Part shown: piece after piece, positions 42,528-50,417 of the stretch
Layout of the letters: each line of letters starts with the position of its first letter
Numbering within the stretch: the stretch's first letter is position 1
Assembly: GCA_045114455.1 (NCBI GenBank)
Contig: JBGUKN010000024.1
Span: 1 to 64,000, forward strand
Length of the DNA: 64,000 bases
Source of the DNA: UBA1732 sp045114455
GTDB lineage: Bacteria; Verrucomicrobiota; Lentisphaeria; Victivallales; UBA1829
Direction: 5' to 3'
Notes under the pieces: model-generated
The model's input: only the letters and a program-made list of their open reading frames with translations
Told to the model about the DNA's origin: nothing
The model's database searches: none
Program-made: the position numbers and the translations under genes

Positions 42528-44224
42528 AGTTTCTGCGCGAGGTCCGGCAGACCCTGCCGTCCGGCTCTCGGCTTACCGCGGCCGGGCTGGCGGCAATGAT
42601 GGTCGTTTCGGCTCTTCTTGAGCTTGCGGCGCTTGCTTTGGTAATGCCCGTGGCCTCGGCGCTCGCGGCGCCCGAGCTTTTGGATTCCAACCGCTGGCTT
42701 CATGCCTTTTACGAATTTGCCGCGCCGTCGTCCCGCGGGGCGTTCATCCTGGAATCCGTCGCGGTCCTCACGCTTTTCTTCATCGTCAAGAACATATTTG
42801 CGTTCGTGCTGACGAAGTGCCAGAACCGGTTCTGCCGCGATCTTTCCGTCAACCTGGCCGGACGGCTTTACCGTACCTACATGCGCGCGGACTACACCTT
42901 CCATCTGGAGCATGGCGCATCGGAGCTGATCGGGCGCATCATGCAGATGCGCGAGGTAGCGGAAGTCCTTCTGATGCCGCTTCTGCTGGCGCTTTCGGAG
43001 GCGGTCGTTTTCCTGTCGGTTCTGGCCGTGATCTTCGTGCTCGTGCCGAAAGTCGCGCTGGCGGCGTTCCTCGTCTGCGGCACGGTCGTGCTGGTGTTTC
43101 ACAAGCTCTTCAAGCGCATTCTGGACGCGGCCTCGAAGAAGCTCTTCGCGGCGAACGGCGAATCGACGCGGACCATGAACCAGAGCTTCGCCGCGATCCG
43201 CGAGGTGAAACTGACCGGAAGCGAAGCGTATTTCGGCAGGCGTCTGGAACAGGCGCAGTTCAATATCGTGAACGCGGTCAAGATCCGGCACGATCTGGGG
43301 CAGCTCCCCCGTTTTTCCCTCGAAGTCTTTGTCGTCGCCGCTGCGGGCGGAATGATCGCCGTCCTGACCTGGATGGGCATGCCGTCGTCCCGCCTGATCC
43401 TGTACGCGGCGTTCTTTCTTGCGGCGATGTTCCGCCTGATCCCGTCGATCTCGCGCATGCAGTACAACCTGATCCTGGTGCGCGGGATGCTGTATGTGTT
43501 TGAACGTCTCGACAGTGACTTGAACTCGATCCCCGCGGAAAACATCCTGCCCGCCCTGGACGCCCCGGAACTGCGTTTTGACCGTGAACTGGCCGTGGAG
43601 CACGTCACGTTCCGCTACGGGCAGGATCGTCCGGCGGTGCTCAAGGATTTCAGCATGTCCGTGAAGCGTCTGGAATGCGTGGCTGTTGTCGGTCCTACGG
43701 GCGGCGGCAAGTCGACGCTGATCGACCTCGTGATGGGGTTCCTGAAGCCGGAATCCGGCCGCGTGGCAGTCGACGGGACCGACATTCGCGAAAACCTGCG
43801 TTCGTGGCGCGGCCGCATCGGCTATGTGCCGCAGAATATCTGCATTTTCGACGACACGGTCCGCGCAAACGTGGCGTTCGGTGTCGAACCGGAGCAGATC
43901 GACGACGCACGCGTCAGGAAGGCGCTGGAACTGGCGCAGATCGCGGATTTCGTGGAATCCCTCCCCGACAAAGTGAACACGCGCCTCGGCGAATTCGGCG
44001 CGCGGATCTCCGGTGGACAGAAACAGCGCATCGCGATCGCGCGCGCGTTATACACCGAACCGGAGCTTCTGATCCTCGATGAGGCTACGAGCGCGCTCGA
44101 CGACGACACGGAGGCCGCACTGATCGACGCCCTGAATTCCCTGAAGGGCAAGCTCACGATCCTGATGATCGCGCACCGTGCCGGAAGCATCCGGCATTGC
44201 GACCGCCGGATCGAGCTTAACTGA
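42521..44224 (+). CDS. ABC exporter, fused permease and ATPase (MsbA/lipid-flippase type)
   Basis: Protein of 567 aa, one half-transporter. Five to six transmembrane helices (~20-310) precede an ATPase with Walker A GPTGGGKST (391-399), Q-loop YVPQNICIFDDTVRANVAFG, signature SGGQKQRIAIARALY, Walker B LLILDEATSALDDD and H-loop IAHRAGS. It would work as a homodimer. Substrate unknown; lipid or polysaccharide export is typical of this group. Last gene of the nagB-to-ABC run, ending 8 bp from the convergent waaG-like gene. Confidence 0.93.
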   Translation: MLKFLREVRQTLPSGSRLTAAGLAAMMVVSALLELAALALVMPVASALAAPELLDSNRWLHAFYEFAAPSSRGAFILESVAVLTLFFIVKNIFAFVLTKCQNRFCRDLSVNLAGRLYRTYMRADYTFHLEHGASELIGRIMQMREVAEVLLMPLLLALSEAVVFLSVLAVIFVLVPKVALAAFLVCGTVVLVFHKLFKRILDAASKKLFAANGESTRTMNQSFAAIREVKLTGSEAYFGRRLEQAQFNIVNAVKIRHDLGQLPRFSLEVFVVAAAGGMIAVLTWMGMPSSRLILYAAFFLAAMFRLIPSISRMQYNLILVRGMLYVFERLDSDLNSIPAENILPALDAPELRFDRELAVEHVTFRYGQDRPAVLKDFSMSVKRLECVAVVGPTGGGKSTLIDLVMGFLKPESGRVAVDGTDIRENLRSWRGRIGYVPQNICIFDDTVRANVAFGVEPEQIDDARVRKALELAQIADFVESLPDKVNTRLGEFGARISGGQKQRIAIARALYTEPELLILDEATSALDDDTEAALIDALNSLKGKLTILMIAHRAGSIRHCDRRIELN

Positions 44225-44232
44225 CCGCGCCG

Positions 44233-45348
44233 TCAGCGTTTTTCCAAAATGTCCGCGAACACGCGGGCGCGCGAGCAGAAATCCTCTTTTTGCGCGTAGG
44301 CGAGCGTCTTTTTTTTCAGTTCGTCCAGACGCGGGAGCATGTCCGAAAGCATGTTCGCCAGTGCGTCCTGCCTGAACGGGCTTTCCAGCACGGTCCCCGT
44401 CGCGTTCTTTACGAAAGGTGCAAATCCGCAGATGTCCGTCGTGAGCACGGGCAGCCCGGCCGCCAGCGCCTCGATCAGGGCCGACCCGGCGGATTCGTTT
44501 CGGGCGGGATGCAGGAAGAGATCGGCGCCGAGCATGAAATCGCGTACGCCGTCTGTCTGTCCGAACCGGATCGACTGTCCGGCAAGCCCGGCTTCGGCGA
44601 GGCCGGTCAGGATTTCATCGGGGAGTTTGCCGACTAACCAGAGACGGATCCTGTTTTTTACGGCTTCCGGCAGAGCTGCGACGGCGGCGATGGCGCGGTC
44701 GGTTCCCTTGTTGTAAATGCTGTTCGAAACGAGGAGGATGACCGTGTCCTGTGCTGTTGCCCCGTTTGAACTGCGGACTCTTGCGCGGATCGTTTCCGCT
44801 TCAGGTTCCGGCGGACGGCGGCAGGCAGGGTCCATGCCGGGCGGCAGCAGGAACATCCTCTCCGGCTCCGTTCCGTAGGCGGCGGCGTAGTCGCGCATCT
44901 GCGCTGCGGCGACGCAGGCGATGCGCGTGCGGGACGGCGGGGCGACGACGGCGCGTTCCAGCCGCAGATAGGCCGCGTAGCGCGGATTGAACCGCAGTGC
45001 GAACGCCGAATGAAGTTTTTTCCAGTAGACCTTCATGCAGACATCGGCGGCGAAGTAGAAATCCGCACCGGGAATGCGGCTCATCGCCACGGAGACGTCG
45101 AAGTCGCGCCGTTCGAGGCGCTTCCGGAATGCCTTGGCGAATTTCACCATATTTGCGTGGTTGGACCGCAGTTTCGAGGAGGGAACGAGTTCGATTGAAG
45201 CCCCGGCGGGCGGTTCCGGCCCGTCCCACGCGGTCGTGAGGACGATGACCTCATGGCCGCGTCCGGTGAGTTCCTGAAGCAGGCGCAGCGTGTCGCGCTG
45301 AAGTCCGCCGAAGGGGTCGTATTTGTAAATCGCGAGCAGGAATTTCAT
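44233..45348 (-). CDS. waaG: WaaG-like LPS core glycosyltransferase (GT4)
   Basis: Protein of 371 aa, GT-B fold. N-terminal YKYDPFGGLQRDTLRLLQEL matches the WaaG acceptor loop, and the donor domain has VSNSIYNKGTDRAIAAVA and HPARNESAGSALIEALAAG followed by LPVLTTDICGFAPFV, close to WaaG from Gram-negative bacteria. WaaG adds glucose to heptose of the LPS inner core; exact sugars here are unknown. Shares an ATGA overlap with mutY and is last in the minus-strand operon that starts with the nagA-like gene. Confidence 0.85.
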   Translation of the reverse strand: MKFLLAIYKYDPFGGLQRDTLRLLQELTGRGHEVIVLTTAWDGPEPPAGASIELVPSSKLRSNHANMVKFAKAFRKRLERRDFDVSVAMSRIPGADFYFAADVCMKVYWKKLHSAFALRFNPRYAAYLRLERAVVAPPSRTRIACVAAAQMRDYAAAYGTEPERMFLLPPGMDPACRRPPEPEAETIRARVRSSNGATAQDTVILLVSNSIYNKGTDRAIAAVAALPEAVKNRIRLWLVGKLPDEILTGLAEAGLAGQSIRFGQTDGVRDFMLGADLFLHPARNESAGSALIEALAAGLPVLTTDICGFAPFVKNATGTVLESPFRQDALANMLSDMLPRLDELKKKTLAYAQKEDFCSRARVFADILEKR

Positions 45349-46418
45349 GGTTTGCCTCCGGGAAAGGAATCGGGGTCGAGGGCGAGATTGAGCGCGGCTT
45401 TGAACGCGCTGGGAATGGCTGTTTCCGAGCGGAGATCGTCACGCGTAACCCACTCGAAGCCTTCGGGCGGGTCGTCGGTCTCGGCGAGATACAGCGTCAT
45501 GTCCCACTCCACATGGGTGAAGACGTGCCGCGCCGTGCCGGATTTCTTGATCCTGACGGCCCGGAAGGCCTTTTTCAGTGCGGCTTCGCCTGGCTGCCCC
45601 TCCAGGTTGGGAAACTCGTAAAGACCCGCCAGAAGCCCCGTTTCCGGTCTCCGCCGCACCGCAAACCGTCCGCCCCTGTCCCGCAGGACGACCACTGCGA
45701 ATTCCTTCACGGGACGCGTCGCCTTAACTTTGCGGACGGGTATTTCGTCCGTGAGGCCGTTCTTCGACGCCAGGCAGATGCCCGCGAGCGGACAAACGGC
45801 GCAGAGCGGCGCGCCGTTCGGCAGGCAGACGGTCGCGCCGAGTTCCATCAGGCTCTGCGTGAATTCGCTGCACCGCCCCGCGGGATACACGGCGGCGAGC
45901 GCGCCGGTCAGCTCCCTGCGTATCTTCGGAGAATCGATGTCCTTGCGGCTGGCGGCCAGGCGCGATACGACGCGCAGGACGTTGCCGTCGACCGCCGGGA
46001 ACGGTTTCCCGAAGGCGATGGAGAGGATGGCTCCGGCGGTGTAGTCGCCGATGCCGGGCAGGCCCCGCACGCCGTCGTAATCGGACGGAAAGACGCCGCC
46101 GTGCTCCTGCACGATCTTCTTCGCCGCGGCCTGAAGGTTGCGGGCGCGCCGGTAGTAACCGAGCCCCTCCCAGAGCTTGAAGAGGCGCGCTTCATCGGCC
46201 GCGGCGAGTGCGGCGACGTCCGGGAATTCGGACAAAAATCTGTCGTAGTACGGCTTGACCGCCTCGACGCGCGTCTGCTGGAGCATGATCTCGGAGACCC
46301 ACACGCGGTAGGGCGTCGGGTCGTTGCGCCATTCCAGGTCGCGTTTCGCGCGGAGGAACCACGGCACGAGGCGCCCGGGCAGCTGCGCGAGGAGTTCGGC
46401 GGGGAAATGATCGCTCAT
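45345..46418 (-). CDS. mutY: A/G-specific adenine DNA glycosylase
   Basis: Protein of 357 aa from the ATG at 46418 (the frame continues upstream into the previous gene). MutY removes adenine opposite 8-oxoguanine. Signatures: VSEIMLQQTRVEAV (catalytic Glu), LPGIGDYTAGAILSIAFG (helix-hairpin-helix), VDGNVLRVVSR (catalytic Asp), cluster ligands CLPNGAPLCAVCPLAGIC (CX6CX2CX5C), and a NUDIX-like C-terminal domain for 8-oxoG recognition. Overlaps its neighbours by 4 bp on both sides. Confidence 0.97.
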   Translation of the reverse strand: MSDHFPAELLAQLPGRLVPWFLRAKRDLEWRNDPTPYRVWVSEIMLQQTRVEAVKPYYDRFLSEFPDVAALAAADEARLFKLWEGLGYYRRARNLQAAAKKIVQEHGGVFPSDYDGVRGLPGIGDYTAGAILSIAFGKPFPAVDGNVLRVVSRLAASRKDIDSPKIRRELTGALAAVYPAGRCSEFTQSLMELGATVCLPNGAPLCAVCPLAGICLASKNGLTDEIPVRKVKATRPVKEFAVVVLRDRGGRFAVRRRPETGLLAGLYEFPNLEGQPGEAALKKAFRAVRIKKSGTARHVFTHVEWDMTLYLAETDDPPEGFEWVTRDDLRSETAIPSAFKAALNLALDPDSFPGGKP

Positions 46419-47668
46419 GGCAGTTTCTCCGCGTAAAGGCATTTCAGGTAGTGCGATTCCGGGAACAGCGCCGGATGGTCGGCTGTATGTCCGGTTCGGG
46501 CGAGCTCGCGGACGTGCGTATGGCCGAGTACGGCCGGGAAAAAGTCGTCGGCGGAGACGCGGCTGGAACACGACGCGAAGACGAGCGTGCCGCCGGGTTT
46601 GAGCAGGGAATCCGCGAGCGCGGCCAGCCTCGCGTAGGAATGCAGCGCGCGGTCGTGTTCGGCGGCGGATTTCGCGAAGGACGGCGGATCCACGATCACG
46701 AGCCCGAACCAGCGTTTCGCCCGCGCGAGGTCGTGCATGACTTCGAACGCGTCCCCGACGATGCCTTCATGATTGCATCGGCGGACGTTCAGATGCGTCG
46801 AATTGAGCTCGAAATGCCGAGTGCATGCGGCGATGGCGTGTTTGTCTGCGTCCACGCTGCATACGCTCGTCGCGCCGCCCCGCGCCGCATACAGCGAGAA
46901 CCCGCCGGAAAACGAAAAGACGTTCAGCACGTCGCGTCCGGCGGACATCGTGCCGACGCGGGCGCGGTTGTCCCTTTGGTCGAGGAAGAACCCGGTTTTC
47001 TGCCCGCGGATCACGTCCGCCTCGAAAACCAGGCCGTTCTCCTGAAAACGAACGGGATTCGCGAACGCTTCGGGCTTCGCCGTGAAGACGACCGCGGGTT
47101 CCGGGAAAAACTGACGGACGAACGGGCTGTCTTCCAGCGCGCGGGAAAGCCGGATCACGCAGTGGACGAGTCCGGGATTCGCCGCAAAAAAGGCGTCGGC
47201 GACGTCGCCCGCCCACGGCACGAACGCCTCGGAATAGAGTTTCACGACGAGCGTGTCGGCGTACCGGTCGGCGACGAGCCCGGGGAATCCGTCGCTTTCG
47301 CCGTTGGCGAGACGGAACGCCGTGGTTTCGGGCGGAACGGCGCCCGCGCGGACTGCGGCGGCGTCGGCGGCGAGTTTCGCGAAGAGCGCGGATCCGACCG
47401 GAAGCTGCGAGGTATCCTTTTGCAGGATGCGCACGCGGAGCTGGGAACGCGGATCGCAGAGGCCTGCGCCGAGGATCTTCTTTCCGTCCGGATCGTACAG
47501 GACCGCCACGTCTCCGGGCGCGGCGTCGGGCGGCGCTTTCTTCACGGAATCCTCGAACAGCCACGGATGCCCCGAACGGATCGCGGGCACTGCCTTCTGT
47601 TTGACGCGCACGGCGATACGGCGCGGCGCGGTCTGGCGCGGGAGGGATTCTGGAGGACGTATGAGCAT
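46415..47668 (-). CDS. RlmI-like 23S rRNA (cytosine-C5)-methyltransferase
   Basis: Protein of 417 aa from the ATG at 47668. An N-terminal PUA domain (RVKQKAVPAIRSGHPWLFEDSV) and a central GDVAVLYDP region are followed by a Rossmann SAM methyltransferase: FFLDQRDNR, NVFSFSGGFSLYAARGGA, VDADKHAIAACTRHF and DPPSFAKS. This order matches the RlmI/YccW group (COG1092), which methylates C1962 of 23S rRNA. Exact target is inferred. Confidence 0.88.
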   Translation of the reverse strand: MLIRPPESLPRQTAPRRIAVRVKQKAVPAIRSGHPWLFEDSVKKAPPDAAPGDVAVLYDPDGKKILGAGLCDPRSQLRVRILQKDTSQLPVGSALFAKLAADAAAVRAGAVPPETTAFRLANGESDGFPGLVADRYADTLVVKLYSEAFVPWAGDVADAFFAANPGLVHCVIRLSRALEDSPFVRQFFPEPAVVFTAKPEAFANPVRFQENGLVFEADVIRGQKTGFFLDQRDNRARVGTMSAGRDVLNVFSFSGGFSLYAARGGATSVCSVDADKHAIAACTRHFELNSTHLNVRRCNHEGIVGDAFEVMHDLARAKRWFGLVIVDPPSFAKSAAEHDRALHSYARLAALADSLLKPGGTLVFASCSSRVSADDFFPAVLGHTHVRELARTGHTADHPALFPESHYLKCLYAEKLP

Positions 47669-47696
47669 GGCGGGCGGAGAAGGCAAAATGCAGGGG

Positions 47697-48575
47697 TCAG
47701 TTGCGGAGACGCGCGAAGAGTCCGGCGGGGAGCGCACGGTCCGGCGCAGAAGTTTCGGGGATAAGCATTTCGCCGGATTCGACCTGCGCGGCGAAGTCCG
47801 GGAACGCCTGTTTCAGCATACGTCCGAGGGAGAACGCGGAGAATCCGGGCGAATGGCATGTGAGGAGGATGAAGAACCGGCCCGAGGTGTCGAGGATGGC
47901 GCGGACGGACGCGAGCAGGTCGGCGATGTCGGATTCGATCTTCCAGACCTGGCCTTGCGCGCCGCGTCCGAACGACGGCGGATCGAGCACGATGCCGCGG
48001 TATTTGTGCCCGCGGCGCTGTTCGCGCGCGACGAACTTCATGGCGTCGTCGCAGATCCAGCGTATCTTTCCCTTGAGGTCGTTGTTGAGCGTCTGGTTCT
48101 TGTTCGCCCAGTCGATGATGCCGCGCGAGGCGTCCAGATGGCAGGCGTTCGCGCCGCCCTGCGCCATCGCGAACGTAGCGCCGCCGGAATAGGCGAAGAG
48201 GTTGAGGGTGTCGGAGTCCGCGGGCAAAAGCGCGGAGGATTCGCGGAGCCACGCCCAGTTTCCGATCTGTTCGGCGAAGAACCCGAGGTGGCCGAAATGG
48301 GTCGGCTTGACCAGGAAATTGACCTCGCCCCAGCGCACGATCCATTTCCCCTCGTCCGGCTGGCGCAGGCCGCGTTTCCACGTCCACACGCCGCCGCCCG
48401 TGCTCTGCCGTTCGAACACGGCGTCCGCGGCGTTCCATTCCTTGTCGGGCAGCGTGGGCCGCCAGAAGGCGTTGAGAGCGGGCCGGATGATCCGGTAAGG
48501 GCCGACCTGTTCGAGCTTGCGGCAGGAGCCGGTGTCGAGGAGGAGATAAGGGAGGATGTTCGGGGTGCTGTTCAT
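47697..48575 (-). CDS. RlmK/RlmI-related class I SAM methyltransferase
   Basis: Protein of 292 aa without a PUA domain. Motifs: FFAEQIGNWAWL, NLFAYSGGATFAMAQGGA (SAM site), HLDASRGIIDWANKNQTLN, CDDAMKFV and LDPPSFGRG. It resembles the stand-alone catalytic domain of the same COG1092 family as the gene that follows it, so the operon encodes two related RNA methyltransferases. The starting codon at 48575 lies 9 bp after the nagA-like stop. Target unknown. Confidence 0.85.
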   Translation of the reverse strand: MNSTPNILPYLLLDTGSCRKLEQVGPYRIIRPALNAFWRPTLPDKEWNAADAVFERQSTGGGVWTWKRGLRQPDEGKWIVRWGEVNFLVKPTHFGHLGFFAEQIGNWAWLRESSALLPADSDTLNLFAYSGGATFAMAQGGANACHLDASRGIIDWANKNQTLNNDLKGKIRWICDDAMKFVAREQRRGHKYRGIVLDPPSFGRGAQGQVWKIESDIADLLASVRAILDTSGRFFILLTCHSPGFSAFSLGRMLKQAFPDFAAQVESGEMLIPETSAPDRALPAGLFARLRN

Positions 48576-48584
48576 GGGATCGGA

Positions 48585-49754
48585 TCAGAGGTCTGGATTT
48601 TCGGAGTCGTAGATGATGTTGCCGCGGGAGACGGTCATGCGGACGCGGTTGGTCTTCGTGTCGAGGATCGTGATGTCGGCGCGCTTGCCGGGGCGGAGCT
48701 CGCCGCGCGTGATGAGGCCGAGATCCTTTGCCGGGTTGGTGGAGATGCAGGCGGCGGCGAGGGATGCGTTCATGTTGCCGTAGCTGAGGAGGTGGAGCCA
48801 GGAGTTTTCGAGGGTCATGGTGGAGCCCGAGATCACGCCGTCGCCCGTGCGGATGATCTCCGGCTGGGCGTCCGTTTCGGGACCGTGGTCCAGGATTACG
48901 GCGTTGCTGATGACGACGATCTTGTCCGCGGGCTTGCAGCGGACGATCATGTTCACGATGGTCGGATGAAGGTGGAGGCCGTCGACGATGATCTCGATGG
49001 TGACGCGGTCGTCGGTGAGCGCGATCGCGGTGAGCGAGGACGACCTGTGGTAGATGGCGGGCATGGCGTTGAAGATGTAGGTGCAGCGGTGCGCGCCGGC
49101 GTCGATCGCCTTCAGCGTTTCGGATTCGGTCGCGAGGCTGTGCCCCATGGACGGGATCACGCCGTGCTCAAGCATGAGCTCGACCAGCTTGATCGCGTTC
49201 GGCATCTCCGGCGCGAACGTCATGACCTTGATGCGGCCGCGTCCCGCCTCGAAAAGCTCACGCGCGAACCCGAGGTCGACGGGCGAGATGTTCGACGCGA
49301 TCTGGTCGCCGCGCTTCTGAGGGTTGATGAACGGGCCTTCCAGGTGCATGGCCTGCGGTTCGGCATATTGGTAGCCGCTTTGGATGGACGAGCACATGGC
49401 GTCGACCTGCGCGATCATAGTCTCGCGGGGAAGCGAAACGATCGTGGGGAAGAACGTTGTGACGCCGTGCCGGGCGAGGATCCTGCTCATTTCGTGAACG
49501 GGGTCCTGCCCGCCGCTGAAGTCCGGCATCACGTTCGCCCCGAGCCCGTGGATGTGCGTGTCGATGAATCCGGGCAGGCCGTAGGCGTCCTTCAGTTTCA
49601 CCACCTGCAGGCCCGGCTCGTCCAGCGAGAACGCCGTTTCGCCGCCGATGGCGATGATGGTGTCCTTCTCGCAAAGGATGCCGCAGCTTTCGATCCGCTC
49701 GTACGGGGTCAGGCAGTGGTCCAGCAGGAACAGAATGCGACGTTTTTTCTCCAT
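48585..49754 (-). CDS. nagA: N-acetylglucosamine-6-phosphate deacetylase family protein with altered active site
   Basis: Protein of 389 aa, normal NagA length. Amidohydrolase features: GFIDTHIHGLG, HLEGPFINPQK (metal Glu), MGHSLATESET (metal His), DGLHLHP and the C-terminal GELRPGKRADITIL. Two positions normally essential are changed: the His of the T-H-L-(F/Y)-N-A-M motif is Tyr226 (CTYIFNAMP), and the catalytic Asp of the (V/I)-(S/T)-D-A motif is Asn284 (VISNAV). It may therefore be inactive as a deacetylase, or have another reaction. First gene of the five-gene minus-strand operon, divergent from dnaA. Confidence 0.85.
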   Translation of the reverse strand: MEKKRRILFLLDHCLTPYERIESCGILCEKDTIIAIGGETAFSLDEPGLQVVKLKDAYGLPGFIDTHIHGLGANVMPDFSGGQDPVHEMSRILARHGVTTFFPTIVSLPRETMIAQVDAMCSSIQSGYQYAEPQAMHLEGPFINPQKRGDQIASNISPVDLGFARELFEAGRGRIKVMTFAPEMPNAIKLVELMLEHGVIPSMGHSLATESETLKAIDAGAHRCTYIFNAMPAIYHRSSSLTAIALTDDRVTIEIIVDGLHLHPTIVNMIVRCKPADKIVVISNAVILDHGPETDAQPEIIRTGDGVISGSTMTLENSWLHLLSYGNMNASLAAACISTNPAKDLGLITRGELRPGKRADITILDTKTNRVRMTVSRGNIIYDSENPDL

Positions 49755-49788
49755 AATAGTATGCTCCGTGAAAAAAAAGTGATACCAT

Positions 49789-49816
49789 AATATGCACCCG
49801 AAATAATTTTTTTCAA
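49789..49816 (-). promoter_or_regulatory. Promoter candidate of the nagA-like operon
   Basis: On the minus strand: -35 TTGAAA (49816-49811), 16-bp spacer, -10 CATATT (49794-49789); TATTAT two bases further downstream with an 18-bp spacer is an alternative. Confidence 0.5.
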
Positions 49817-50417
49817 CATGAAATCAACAGGATACGGCAAAACTCCGAAAAATCCTCCGTTTTCGACTTGCTAAATCGGAAAAATGGTGCAAATTAAAGA
49901 TAGCGTTCTTCGCGATTCCGGCCCCGAAACGGCCGTTTCCCTCCGCATCCCCGCCATGGCATCCCTGTGATGTTGCGTGCCGGTCCGGCAGGGCATGACG
50001 GTTCCGGCGACGGAACCGGGATGGATGTCCGCATTGCCTTTTTGATGCAGGATGATGACAGCGACTGTCAATAACTTGTCAACAACTTGTCAAGAGTGCT
50101 TGTATGTCGTTGATTGACGCAGGGTTTGTCAGGGCGTCAAAAAAAGTGCGGAAAATTCGGATAATCGGCTTGATTTTTCAAAAAGTCATGCATGGTTTCC
50201 GAATCGTCGGAACGATACAGCGCGCAAGCTCAAAACGTGGTGGAAACAGGAACCGCGGATTTCCCGCGGAAAGCCTTTTGCGCCCGTGATTTGCGGGTTG
50301 TCAGTCGTTCGGTCCGGAAAAGCCTCCGGACGGCCTTCCGCAAGGGCCGTTTCGGGGATTGTCAACAAGTTGCGGGAAAACTCTTAAACGATACGGCAAG
50401 AACGAACGAGGAAGAAA
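49817..50417. other. Probable replication-origin/dnaA control region
   Basis: Non-coding interval between the divergent nagA-like gene and dnaA (about 660 bp in all). It carries an AT-rich left part and five TTGTCA-containing sites (50076, 50087, 50126, 50298, 50359). No consensus TTATCCACA DnaA box is visible. Gene direction changes here: all genes from 50.4 to 64 kb run rightwards and those from 44.2 to 49.8 kb leftwards, which fits an origin. Inference only. Confidence 0.45.
50073..50093 (+). repeat. Tandem AACTTGTCAA iterons upstream of dnaA
   Basis: The 10-mer AACTTGTCAA occurs at 50073-50082 and 50084-50093, so the repeat period is 11 bp, one DNA turn. A related TTGTCAACA is at 50359-50367, 51 bp before the dnaA start. 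TTGTCAACA differs from the classical DnaA box TTATCCACA at two positions. Confidence 0.6.

Noticed and set aside
47253..49790. 845-codon open frame on the plus strand
   Set aside because: Antisense to the methyltransferases and the nagA-like gene; no motifs.
49871..50289. Short open frames of 60-66 codons in the origin region
   Set aside because: No ribosome sites or recognisable products; the interval is better explained as control or origin DNA.
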